Assembly: GCF_014650775.1 (NCBI RefSeq)
Contig: NZ_BMVP01000014.1
Location: forward strand, 1-64,000
Source of the DNA: Streptomyces cirratus
GTDB lineage: Bacteria; Actinomycetota; Actinomycetes; Streptomycetales; Streptomycetaceae
Direction of reading: 5' to 3'
DNA: 64,000 nt
In this document: piece after piece, positions 17,004 to 25,499 of the stretch
Layout of the letters: each line of letters opens with the position of its first letter
How positions within the stretch are numbered: position 1 is the first letter of the stretch
Notes under the pieces: model-generated
Told to the model about the DNA's origin: nothing
What the model saw: only the letters and a program-made list of their open reading frames with translations
Databases searched by the model: none
Position numbers and translations under genes: made by a program

Positions 17004-17312
17004 TCAGTAGGCCTCGGTGAACAGGCGCGAGGCCTTGATGTCCGTGGCGTGGTAGTCGCCCTTGCCGCGCTCGATGAGCTGGGCGACCGTCTCCAGCTGC
17101 TTGTGCATGTGGTCGGCGGCGGCCTTGTACTTCTTCTGGAGGGCGACGTACTCGCGGTGTGCCTCACCGTCCCAGGTGTCCGTCACCACCTTGACGGCGG
17201 TGTCCATCTCGTCCAGGTCCTTGAGGATGTTCTGCGACACCACGCGGATGCGGTCCGCCATCTGCTGGACGGTTTCGTACCTGACCTTGGTGTGGCCGTC
17301 GTTACCGGACAT
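17004..17312 (-). CDS. esxA: WXG100 family type VII substrate EsxA
   Basis: A 102-residue helical-hairpin protein of the WXG100 family. The WxG turn is TWDGEA (about residues 47-52), and the C-terminal tail contains YHATD, which fits the YxxxD/E type VII export signal. AAGGAG precedes the ATG. It lies 45 bases downstream of esxB in the same direction, so the two are presumably one transcript and form the secreted heterodimer. The name follows S. coelicolor usage as I recall it; by the export motif it behaves like CFP-10 of mycobacteria. Confidence 0.88.
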   Translation of the reverse strand: MSGNDGHTKVRYETVQQMADRIRVVSQNILKDLDEMDTAVKVVTDTWDGEAHREYVALQKKYKAAADHMHKQLETVAQLIERGKGDYHATDIKASRLFTEAY

Positions 17313-17357
17313 GGTCTTCTCCTTCGCGCTGGGGCGTTGTGGGCAACGGGCCCTTGA

Positions 17358-17678
17358 TCAGAGGCTGTTGAGGCCGGATTTATTGGCGGCGGCGAAGGCC
17401 TGACGCACGTCCTCGTCCTGGGCGTTGCTCAGGTTCTTGGTCTCCGACACCGCGTGGTGCAGGACGCCGAGCAGCCGGCGGATCTTGTCGTGGTCGGTGT
17501 TGATGTCCTCCTGCGCCTTGACGAACCCTCCGGCGCCCACGCCGGTCCAGCCCGCGCTCACCGTGGCGATGATGTCGGCCAGTTCACGGGACTGCCGCGA
17601 CACGGCCTCGGCCGTCTCGGAGATCCTGTTGGCCGCCTTGACGACCGGATCGTCCGCAAGTCCGAAATTGCTCGTCAT
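17358..17678 (-). CDS. esxB: WXG100 family type VII substrate EsxB
   Basis: A 106-residue WXG100 protein: two helices around the turn AGWTGVGAGG (WxG at about residues 44-46). No YxxxD/E tail motif is present, unlike its partner esxA, so export probably depends on dimerisation with EsxA. ATG 17678 has GAGGAG eight bases upstream; the longer reading to 17795 has no support. It is the first gene of the esxBA pair, and mycP ends 213 bases upstream, so that gap probably holds the pair's own promoter. Confidence 0.85.
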   Translation of the reverse strand: MTSNFGLADDPVVKAANRISETAEAVSRQSRELADIIATVSAGWTGVGAGGFVKAQEDINTDHDKIRRLLGVLHHAVSETKNLSNAQDEDVRQAFAAANKSGLNSL

Positions 17679-17891
17679 CCGAAGCTCCTCACTTCTCAAT
17701 TCGCCGGCCGAACCGGCGGACTGCGTGGCGGAGCAGGTGCTCCCGGCGCGGAATCGAGCACACGCCGCCGGAATTCCCCCTCCGCTCCACGCCATCCCCC
17801 GATCACAGTCGTGAAGCCTGCCGTCACTCTAGCCAGTTCACCTAGGTGGCCCAACACCGGTACGGGGCAGCGGGGGTGAGCCGGTGCGCGG

Positions 17892-19145
17892 TCACGGCGT
17901 ACGGCGTCGGCGCGCGCGGGCGTCGCGCACGACGGTGGCGGTACCCGCGATGACGGCGATGAGCACGACGGCGGTTCCCAGGGCGTACGTACCGAACCGC
18001 TCCTCCCGCTCCTGCACGGTCTCGGTGAGGTGCAGCTCCGCGGCCCGGGGTGCGGCCGCCGGCGGCGGGCCCGGGTCCGGGACGGGGGCCTTGGGGGGTT
18101 CGCGGTCCTGGGTCAGGGCCCGTACCGGGTCGACGACGCCCCAGCCGACGTAGTCGTCGTGGCCGTTCACGGAGCGTTCGGCGGTGTTCTCGATCTGCCA
18201 GACGATCTGCTGCACGCTCCAGTCCGGGTGCGCGGCGCGCAGCAGGGCGGCGACTCCGGCGACGTAGGGGGCGGAGAAGCTCGTGCCGTTGTCGAGGCAC
18301 TGGCCGAAGCCCGGGACGGTGGAGACCATGTCGACCCCGGGGGCCGCGACGCCGATGAAGTCGCCCGGCTGGGAGAAGGCGGCCCGCTCGTTGTTGCGGT
18401 CGGAGGCGGCGACGGCGAGGACGCCGTGGAAGGCCGCCGGGTAGGTCTTGCGCTTCTGCCCGGTGAGGCCGTCGTTGCCGGCCGAGGCGACGACCACGGC
18501 CTTCGCGTCGATGGCCCGCTGGACGGCCTTGGCAAGCTCGGAGTCCGCGCTCAGCGGGACGTCGGTGTCCTGGGAGATGTTGATGACCTGCGCGCCCTTG
18601 GACACCGCGTGGTCGATCGCCTGGGCCAGGGTGGCGGCGTTGCCGTTGCCCTGCCCGTCGTTCTGCCGGATCGGGATGACGGTGGCCTCCGGGGCGAGAC
18701 CGACGAAGCCGGTGCCGGCCTGGGGCCGGGCGGCGATGAGGCCGGCGACCCTGGTGCCGTGACCGACGGTGTCGTTGGTGCCGTCACCGCCCTTGGGGTC
18801 GACGAAGTCCTTGCCCGCGCCGGTGTCGAGGGCGCCGCCGAGCTGCGGGTTGACGCGGTCCACGCCGGTGTCGATGACGGCGACGCGGACGCCCTTGCCA
18901 CGGGTCCGGGCCCACAGGGCGTCCAGGAGCAGCCGTTGCAGCGCCCAGGGCCGGTCGGCGATCTGCTGCTTCATCGGGAAGGTGCACTCGCCCGCGCCGG
19001 CGAGCGTGAGGGCGGCCGCCGGCCTCGGCGCGGCGGGGCCCGTACCGCAGGCCGCGACGAGGGTGAGGACGGCGCTCAGGAGCAGGCCCCGGACAGCAGC
19101 GGCGCGGCGTCCGGACGGTTGCTGGGGCATCGGCGGCATCCTCAC
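17892..19145 (-). CDS. mycP: type VII secretion-associated subtilisin-like protease MycP (mycosin)
   Basis: A 417-residue S8 serine protease of the type VII apparatus. The catalytic triad is in VAVIDTGVD (Asp), GHGTRVAGLIAA (His) and NGTSFSAPYVAG (Ser). A signal peptide at residues 1-33 ends in LVAAC, a lipobox-like sequence, and a C-terminal membrane helix (YALGTAVVLIAVIAGTATVV) follows a Pro-rich linker, ending in a basic tail. GTG 19145 overlaps the eccB stop as GTGA, arguing for coupled translation; ATG 19139 is the nearest alternative. Confidence 0.93.
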   Translation of the reverse strand: MRMPPMPQQPSGRRAAAVRGLLLSAVLTLVAACGTGPAAPRPAAALTLAGAGECTFPMKQQIADRPWALQRLLLDALWARTRGKGVRVAVIDTGVDRVNPQLGGALDTGAGKDFVDPKGGDGTNDTVGHGTRVAGLIAARPQAGTGFVGLAPEATVIPIRQNDGQGNGNAATLAQAIDHAVSKGAQVINISQDTDVPLSADSELAKAVQRAIDAKAVVVASAGNDGLTGQKRKTYPAAFHGVLAVAASDRNNERAAFSQPGDFIGVAAPGVDMVSTVPGFGQCLDNGTSFSAPYVAGVAALLRAAHPDWSVQQIVWQIENTAERSVNGHDDYVGWGVVDPVRALTQDREPPKAPVPDPGPPPAAAPRAAELHLTETVQEREERFGTYALGTAVVLIAVIAGTATVVRDARARRRRTP

Positions 19146-20719
19146 GACCCCTGGGGCTGACGGGCGGAGTTGGTGTCCAGGCGCGGCCCCTTGGAGAGGA
19201 ACTCCGACCAGGCGATGGGCACCATGGCCGGGGTGACGGCGCCGTAGCCGAGCCGGATCTGCGCCTGGCTCGCCTCGGGACGGCCGTCGCCCGTGCCCGG
19301 CTGCTTGGGGCCGCCCGCGCCGATCCCGGACTGTTCGGCGTCGCTGTCGCCGTTGGCCTGGACGGCGTACCGCAGGCCCGTGTCGGTGACCAGGAACGTG
19401 GAGCCGCCCGCGGTGGTCTGCCGGCCCTGGACCTGGGTGTAGAGCAGTCCCGAGCCCGGGGTGACGTACGCGCCGGTGCCGCTCGCGGCGATGTCGACGG
19501 GGAAGCCGGTACCGGCCCAGGTGCTCAACGTCGGGTTGCCCTGGCCGTCGACGGAGCGCAGCACCGCGCAGACCGTGTCGCGCAGCGCTGCGCCCGCCGC
19601 CGAGCCGGGGGCCGCGGTGACCCGGTTGACCTGGGCCGCCTTGCGCTGGGGCCACTTGGCGTCGCTCTTGAACGGGGTGGCGTCCGGGTTGAGGGACTGC
19701 AGGTCGACCTCGTGGGCCCTGCCGTGCATGTCGAGGCCGTCGGCGGCGGGCGCCGAGATCAGCAGCCAGGCCGTGAACTCCGAGACGGGCGCGACCCGGT
19801 CGGGCAGGACGACGTAGTACTGGGTGCCGGAGCCGGTCTGGGCGGTCAGCACCATGCCGACCTTGCCGTCGGCGGTGCCGAGGCCCTGCACGGCGGCCTT
19901 CTCGCCCGCCTTGCCGGGCAGTTGCGGGAAGGCCAGGTCGTCGCCGGGGGTGAGGGTGGCCAGCCACTGTTCGGTGACCGGCTGGGGGGTGGCGCCGGTA
20001 CCGACCAGGGCCGTGGTGATCGTCGCCGCGTCGGCGGTGCCCTCGGGGAACCGGTACTTGGTACCGGCCGCGTCGACCAGGTAACGCTCCTTGGCGCCGC
20101 CGGTGTTCTGCACGTACAGCACCTGCGTGTCGGTGGTCTTGCGGCCGTCGTCCATCAGCCGCGCCTCCCGGTCGGCCAGGACGAACGCGGCGGTCTGCAC
20201 GGCCTTGCCGTTGCCGCCGGGTTGCTGGCAGACGGCCCAGCGCTTGGCCTTGCCGGCGTCGGCCGGGGCGGGCAGCCGGTCGGGGGCGTAGGGGATGCCT
20301 ATGATCGGGCCGCGCGGCGGCTTGCCCGCGTCCAGGATCTTGTCGTCGATCTGCACGACCTTGAACTTCGCGGGATCCAGCAGCAGTCGCGCGGACGCCA
20401 GATTCAGCACGGGGTGCAGCCTGGTCTGGTCCTTGCCGTTGACCTTGGTGGTCAGGACCACGTACCGGGTGGTCGACTGCTTGCCCACGATGACCTGCGT
20501 ACCGGGCTCGTCCCAGCCCTTGGGCGCCTGCGGTTTGAACATGCCCCAGGCGCCGAAACCCGCGACCACGAGAGCGCCGACCACCAGGCCGGGGACCACG
20601 GCTCGCAGCGGGCGGGGCGCGCCTTCCTCGGTGCCGGTGGCGGAGGGCTGGAGGAACGCCGCCACCGTGCGCCGCTTCGCGAAGGTGTACGCGTTGAGTT
20701 CATCACGCCGTGATGCCAT
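19142..20719 (-). CDS. eccB: type VII secretion protein EccB
   Basis: A 525-residue EccB, a conserved core component of the ESX membrane complex. The short N-terminal cytoplasmic part begins MASRRDELNAYTFAKRRTVAAFL, a recognisable family start, followed by one membrane helix at about residues 45-65 (AVVPGLVVGALVVAGFGAWGMF). A long extracytoplasmic part carries two cysteines (WAVCQQPGG, DTVCAVLRSV). It is divergent from eccE across 254 bases and is followed directly by mycP. Confidence 0.92.
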   Translation of the reverse strand: MASRRDELNAYTFAKRRTVAAFLQPSATGTEEGAPRPLRAVVPGLVVGALVVAGFGAWGMFKPQAPKGWDEPGTQVIVGKQSTTRYVVLTTKVNGKDQTRLHPVLNLASARLLLDPAKFKVVQIDDKILDAGKPPRGPIIGIPYAPDRLPAPADAGKAKRWAVCQQPGGNGKAVQTAAFVLADREARLMDDGRKTTDTQVLYVQNTGGAKERYLVDAAGTKYRFPEGTADAATITTALVGTGATPQPVTEQWLATLTPGDDLAFPQLPGKAGEKAAVQGLGTADGKVGMVLTAQTGSGTQYYVVLPDRVAPVSEFTAWLLISAPAADGLDMHGRAHEVDLQSLNPDATPFKSDAKWPQRKAAQVNRVTAAPGSAAGAALRDTVCAVLRSVDGQGNPTLSTWAGTGFPVDIAASGTGAYVTPGSGLLYTQVQGRQTTAGGSTFLVTDTGLRYAVQANGDSDAEQSGIGAGGPKQPGTGDGRPEASQAQIRLGYGAVTPAMVPIAWSEFLSKGPRLDTNSARQPQGS

Positions 20720-20973
20720 GACCGCCTGCTTCTCGCCGCACGGCCCGGTAGCGGACTCCCGTGCCCCGGGCCTCGATGATCGGACCGGGGACCTACTATG
20801 CCTCTTGACGGACGGTATGCACGGGCCGGGTAGGCTCAGGCGGCCGCCGGGCGGCCTGCGGACCGGCGCGGCCGGGGCCCGTCGGGGCGGATTCCGGCAG
20901 ACTTCGAGAGTGCGGCGGCGATCCGCCGGACCGCAGCGTACGGGGCCCGCCCCCGGGATGGGGAGGTGCGCGA

Positions 20974-22260
20974 GTGACGGCCACCGCGACGCAGCCACGG
21001 ACGGCCCCGGCAAGCCCGGCGACGCCGGCGCGCGGCGGGGTGACACCCCATCCACGGTCCAGCCCGGGCCGGTTCGGGCCGTTCCGGCTGCAACAGCTGG
21101 TGCTCCTCCAACTCGCGGCCGCCGCCCTGCTGGTGGCCTGGGTCGTGGAACCGCTGCTGCTGGTGCCCGCCGGTGTGCTGGCCCTGGTCCTGGTGCCGCT
21201 CGCGCTCGTACGCCGTCACCAGCGCTCCCTGCCCGAGTGGATCGGCGGCGCGCTCGCGCTGCGCGCCCGGCGCCGCCGCGCCGCGGGGCGTCCCGTACCG
21301 GCCGGCGTCGAGCCGGGGCTGGCCCCGCTGGTCGAGGCCGAACGCGCCCTGCGGACACTGACGTTCAGCGACCGCGACCGGCGGCCGGTCGGCATGGTCG
21401 GCGACGGCACGTTCTTGACGGCCGTCGTCCAGGTGGACATGGACGCCACCGCCCTGCGGCCCGACCGCGGGACGCGCCCGCTTCCGCTGGGGCTCGTACG
21501 GGACGTCCTCGAAGTGGACGGCATCCGGCTGGAGTCCGCCCAGTTGGTGCAGCACACGCAGCCCGCGCCCGCACCGCACCTGCCGGCCCAGGCGATGGCC
21601 ACCCGCAACTACGCCCCGCTCCAGGCCAGTACGGGCACGCCGGCGGTGCGGCTGACGTGGATCGCGCTCAAGCTGGACCCGGAACTGTGCCCGGAGGCGG
21701 TCACCGCGCGCGGTGGCGGGCTGGGCGGCGCCCAGCGGTGCCTGGTGCGGATCGCGGACCAGCTGGCGAGCCGGCTGACCGGCGCCGGGTTCCGCGCCGT
21801 GGTGCTGACCGAGCAGGAGCTGACGGGCGCGCTGGCCACCTCCTCCTGCGCGAACCCGATGGCCATCACCCAGGCCGGCCGGTCCTCGGGCACCGGCCGC
21901 CGCACGGAGGAGACGGCGCGCACGTGGCGCTGCGACGACCGACGGCACACGACGTACTGGATAGGCCGCTGGCCGCAGTTGGGCGGCCCGGGCGCGGCGG
22001 CGCTGCCGCAGTTCGTGGCGCTGCTCACCTCACTGCCCGCGCTCGCGACGAACTTCAGCCTGACGATCGCCCCCGCCGAACGGCAGGGCGTGACGCTGAC
22101 CGGGCACGTACGGGTGACGGGCCGCAGCGACGAGGAACTGGTGGCCGCCCGCCGCGAGCTGGAGCGGACGGCGCGGGGCGTGAAGACCGGACTCGTCCGG
22201 CTGGACCGCGAACAGGTACCGGGGCTGCTGGCCTCGCTGCCGCTGGGAGGAGCGCGATGA
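20974..22260 (+). CDS. eccE: type VII secretion protein EccE
   Basis: A 428-residue EccE-like protein. After a Pro/Thr-rich N-terminus, two closely spaced membrane helices lie at about residues 40-77 (LVLLQLAAAALLVAWVV... LALVLVPLALV), then a soluble domain with an RWPQLGG segment as in the family. EccE sits at the periphery of the ESX complex. The GTG start has GGAGG nine bases upstream. Its stop overlaps the ATG of the next gene (ATGA). Confidence 0.85.
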   Translation: MTATATQPRTAPASPATPARGGVTPHPRSSPGRFGPFRLQQLVLLQLAAAALLVAWVVEPLLLVPAGVLALVLVPLALVRRHQRSLPEWIGGALALRARRRRAAGRPVPAGVEPGLAPLVEAERALRTLTFSDRDRRPVGMVGDGTFLTAVVQVDMDATALRPDRGTRPLPLGLVRDVLEVDGIRLESAQLVQHTQPAPAPHLPAQAMATRNYAPLQASTGTPAVRLTWIALKLDPELCPEAVTARGGGLGGAQRCLVRIADQLASRLTGAGFRAVVLTEQELTGALATSSCANPMAITQAGRSSGTGRRTEETARTWRCDDRRHTTYWIGRWPQLGGPGAAALPQFVALLTSLPALATNFSLTIAPAERQGVTLTGHVRVTGRSDEELVAARRELERTARGVKTGLVRLDREQVPGLLASLPLGGAR

Positions 22261-22955
22261 GGGGCGGTTTCGGGCTGATCGGGCCGCGCCGCGAACGGCA
22301 CGTGGTCCCGGCGGCCGACCTGGACGTGCTGGCTCTGCCCGTCGCCGACGACGGCGTGGTCATCGGCGTCGACGCCGAGGGCCGTCCGGCGGTGCTGGGC
22401 GTCAACCGGCCCACGCCGTACGAGGTCACGCTGATCGGTGGGCTGTGGACGGCGCAGGTACTGGCGCTGCGCGCGGCGGCCACGGGAGCCCGGGTCGCGG
22501 TGGAGACCGGGCGCGGGCAGGTGTGGTCGGGGCTGGCCCAGGCCGCGGGCGGCGGCCAGCAGTGCGTGACCCTGCACGACGTGGGGCGGGTGCCGCCCCA
22601 GGGCGCGTCGGCCGGCAGCCCGGTGCTGGTGGTCCGGGACTGCGGGATGCGGCCGCCGCGCGGGCGGGTCGTGGCCGGGCCGTGGCAGTCGGTGCTGACC
22701 CTGCTGCCGTACCTGAGCCCGGCGGCGCCGCGGCTGATGCGCAACGCTTCGCTGGTGGGGGTGCAGCGGGTGTCCCCCGACGAGGCGGCACAGATCGGCG
22801 GCCTGATGCACCTTCCCCGGGCGGCGGTGGAGTCGCTGCCGACGCTGGGGGACGGGGTGACGCTGTGGTGCACGCCGCGGGACCGGAAGTTCGTCATGAC
22901 GCAGGGCACGGACACCGAGACGGGCCTGCTGGGCGCGGCGCGGCGGATCGACTGA
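22257..22955 (+). CDS. type VII locus protein of unknown function
   Basis: A 232-residue soluble protein whose ATG overlaps the eccE stop, so it is translated with eccE. It has no signal peptide or membrane helix. It alternates strands and helices (VVIGVDAEGRPAVLGVNRP, VTLIGGLWTAQVLALRAAATGARVAVETGRG) in a way that suggests a nucleotide-binding-like alpha/beta fold, without any P-loop. I know no function; the gene order makes it a Streptomyces-type accessory of the secretion system. Confidence 0.75.
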   Translation: MRGGFGLIGPRRERHVVPAADLDVLALPVADDGVVIGVDAEGRPAVLGVNRPTPYEVTLIGGLWTAQVLALRAAATGARVAVETGRGQVWSGLAQAAGGGQQCVTLHDVGRVPPQGASAGSPVLVVRDCGMRPPRGRVVAGPWQSVLTLLPYLSPAAPRLMRNASLVGVQRVSPDEAAQIGGLMHLPRAAVESLPTLGDGVTLWCTPRDRKFVMTQGTDTETGLLGAARRID

Positions 22956-23090
22956 CGGGCCGGCGGCGGGGCCGTGGGGGCGTGAGCCCGGACACGGGGT
23001 CGGGCGGGGCGGCGCGGCGCGATTAGGCTGAGCGTGGGCGCGGCGTCGAGGTGGGCGCCTGACCGGTGTTCGACAGATCAGGAGGACTCA

Positions 23091-25415
23091 GTGAGCGGCG
23101 ATCGGAACGAGAGGCGCGGCGGGACGTGGGACGTCCCGACGGACGATCAGTCCGACGCGGAGCCCGAGGTGACGGGCGAGTTCACCATCGACTACACCCC
23201 TCCGGCCTGGTACACGCAGGGCGCGGCGCAGGCTCCTGCCGCGTCCGTGCCGGGGCTGCCGGAGGGCAGCGGCTTCGAACCGCACCGCCCGTCGGACGTG
23301 ACCTCGCCGCCGACGATGCGGATCGCTCCGTCGGCGCCGCGTACGCCGTCGGCCGACGCCGTGGTCCCGCCGCAGGTGTTCACGACCGCTCCCCCGGCGA
23401 CCCCGGCCCCGGTCGGGCCCGCGCCGGTCGCCGCCCCGGAGCCGGACCCCGCGCCCGTGCCCGTTCCGGCGCCCTTGACCGCTCCGGACCCGGCCCCGCC
23501 CGTGACCGCTCCGGCGCCGGCGCCCGTGCCGGAGCCGGGCCCCGCACCCGTGACCGTGCCGGAGCCGGGTCCGGTGGTCGCTCCGGCGCCCGTCGCCGCC
23601 GCAGACCGGGAGCCCGCCCCGCACACGCCCCCGGCCGACGCCGTGGTCCCGCCGCAGGCGTTCACCACCGCTCCCCCGGCAACCCCGGCACCGGCCGACG
23701 CGGCTCCGGGCCCGGCCTTCACCACCGCTCCCGCTCCGGCTCCGGCACCGGCCGACGCGGCGCCGGCGTTCCCGACCGCTCCCCCGGTGCCCCCGGCCGA
23801 CGCGGCTCCGGCGCCCGTCGCCGCCGCGGACCGGGAGCCCGCCCCGCACACGCCCCCGGCCGACGCCGAGGTCCCGCCGCAGGCGTTCACCACCGCTCCC
23901 CCGGCAACCCCGGCACCGGCCGACGGGACTCCGGGCCCGGCGTTCACCACGGCTCCCGCTCCGGTGGAGGCTCCGCCGCAGGTGGCGGCCTCCGCTCCGG
24001 CCGATGCCGTGCCGCCCGTACAGCCGTACCGGACCGCCACGCCGCCCGAGGGCACGCCCGTACCCCCCGCCGCCTACGCCCCGGCCCCGCCCGGGCCCTA
24101 CGCCGCGCCCCCCGTCACCCCCGCGGAGTCGGCCGCACCCGCCGCTGAGCTGCCCGCGCTGCCGCCCACGTACCAGGCCCCGGACGGCTACGGGTTCCCG
24201 CCGCCTGCCCCCGCCCCGGCGCAGCCCGCGCCCCCGCACGACCCCCGCTCCGGCGGCCAGTGGCCCCAGCCCCCGTACCAGGCCGGCCCGGCCACCGGCG
24301 GCGCGCCGCTCGGCTACACCGCCGCCGTCGAGCTGTCCTCCGACCGCCTGCTGCGCGCCAAGCAGAAGCCCAAGCCCACCCGCTCCGGCTTCCGCTTCGG
24401 CGGCAAGGCCGCCGAGGCCGAGCGCCTGCGCAAGCTCGAACTCATCCGTACCCCCGTCATGTCCTGCTACCGCATCGCCGTGATCAGCCTCAAGGGCGGC
24501 GTCGGCAAGACCACCACGACCACCGCGCTCGGCGCGACCCTCGCCAGCGAGCGCCAGGACAAGATCCTGGCCATCGACGCCAACCCCGACGCCGGAACCC
24601 TCGGCCGCCGGGTCCGCCGCGAGACCGGTGCCACCATCCGCGACCTCGTCCAGGCGATCCCGTACCTCAACTCGTACATGGACATCCGGCGGTTCACCTC
24701 GCAGGCGCCCTCGGGCCTGGAGATCATCGCCAACGACGTGGACCCGGCCGTCTCGACCACGTTCAACGACGAGGACTACCGCCGCGCCATCGAGACCCTG
24801 GGCCGCCAGTACCCGATCATCCTCACCGACTCCGGCACGGGTCTGCTCTACTCCGCCATGCGCGGCGTCCTGGACCTGGCCGATCAGCTGATCATCATCT
24901 CGACCCCCTCCGTGGACGGTGCGAGCAGCGCCAGCACCACCCTCGACTGGCTGTCCGCGCACGGGTACGGCGACCTCGTCTCCCGGTCCCTCACCGTCAT
25001 CTCGGGGGTCCGCGAGACCAGCAAGATGATCAAGATCGAGGACATCGTGCAGCACTTCGAGACCCGCTGCCGCGGTGTCGTCGTGGTGCCGTTCGACGAG
25101 CACCTCGCGGCGGGCGCCGAAGTGGACCTCGACCTGATGCGGCCCAAGACCCGCGAGGCGTACTTCAACCTCTCCGCGCTGGTCGCCGAGGACTTCATCC
25201 GCGCCCAGCAGCAGGCTCCGCAGGGCCACTGGGGAGCGCCCCAGCCCGCGGCCCAGCCACAGCAACCGCAGCACGCGCAGTCCTCCTACCAGCAGCCGCA
25301 GGCGCCCCAGCCCTACGGCCAGCAGTACCCGCCGCCCGGCCAGCCCTGGCAGCAGCCGCAGCAACAGCAGCCGCAGCAGCCCGGTCAGCCGCCGCGCGAC
25401 CCCCGGCTCGGCTGA
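23091..25415 (+). CDS. EspI-like proline-rich MinD/ParA-family ATPase
   Basis: A 774-residue protein. Residues 1-45 are acidic; 60-420 are a disordered Pro/Ala-rich region with in-frame repeats; the rest is a SIMIBI ATPase with the deviant Walker A KGGVGKTTTT (about residue 467), followed by DANPDAGTLGRR and a C-terminal Gln/Pro-rich tail. The overall plan (Pro-rich head, ParA-like tail, inside an ESX locus) is that of mycobacterial EspI, which tunes secretion to energy state; equivalence is inferred. AGGAGG lies five bases before the GTG start. A large hairpin follows the stop. Confidence 0.85.
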   Translation: MSGDRNERRGGTWDVPTDDQSDAEPEVTGEFTIDYTPPAWYTQGAAQAPAASVPGLPEGSGFEPHRPSDVTSPPTMRIAPSAPRTPSADAVVPPQVFTTAPPATPAPVGPAPVAAPEPDPAPVPVPAPLTAPDPAPPVTAPAPAPVPEPGPAPVTVPEPGPVVAPAPVAAADREPAPHTPPADAVVPPQAFTTAPPATPAPADAAPGPAFTTAPAPAPAPADAAPAFPTAPPVPPADAAPAPVAAADREPAPHTPPADAEVPPQAFTTAPPATPAPADGTPGPAFTTAPAPVEAPPQVAASAPADAVPPVQPYRTATPPEGTPVPPAAYAPAPPGPYAAPPVTPAESAAPAAELPALPPTYQAPDGYGFPPPAPAPAQPAPPHDPRSGGQWPQPPYQAGPATGGAPLGYTAAVELSSDRLLRAKQKPKPTRSGFRFGGKAAEAERLRKLELIRTPVMSCYRIAVISLKGGVGKTTTTTALGATLASERQDKILAIDANPDAGTLGRRVRRETGATIRDLVQAIPYLNSYMDIRRFTSQAPSGLEIIANDVDPAVSTTFNDEDYRRAIETLGRQYPIILTDSGTGLLYSAMRGVLDLADQLIIISTPSVDGASSASTTLDWLSAHGYGDLVSRSLTVISGVRETSKMIKIEDIVQHFETRCRGVVVVPFDEHLAAGAEVDLDLMRPKTREAYFNLSALVAEDFIRAQQQAPQGHWGAPQPAAQPQQPQHAQSSYQQPQAPQPYGQQYPPPGQPWQQPQQQQPQQPGQPPRDPRLG
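23586..23964 (+). repeat. 75-codon in-frame duplication in the proline-rich region
   Basis: Bases 23586-23739 recur almost unchanged at 23811-23964 (offset 225 bases, exactly 75 codons). The core peptide VPPQAFTTAPPATPAPAD also has an older third copy starting near 23366 (VPPQVFTTAPPATPAP). The in-frame period points to recent recombination-driven expansion. Confidence 0.85.
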
Positions 25416-25433
25416 CCGCCCCGCCAGCGCCCA

Positions 25434-25487
25434 CGACGCGGAAGGGCCCGCACCTCCCGAGAGGGGGGTGCGGGCCCTTCCGCGTCG
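25434..25487. terminator. bidirectional hairpin terminator
   Basis: A perfect 21-bp stem beginning CGACGCGGAAGGGCCCGCAC, with a 12-base loop, fills the space between the convergent EspI-like gene and ribF. It marks the end of the secretion locus. Confidence 0.9.
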
Positions 25488-25499
25488 TCCGGCCGCCGC

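Noticed and set aside
23340..23970. Possible CRISPR-like array
   Set aside because: The repeats are in-frame coding duplications of a proline-rich protein with no uniform spacers, and no cas genes are present.
23088..25364. Minus-strand 758-codon frame opposite the EspI-like gene
   Set aside because: Arg/Gly/Val repeats are the complement of the Pro/Ala-rich head; the plus strand has AGGAGG, a start and a ParA-type P-loop.
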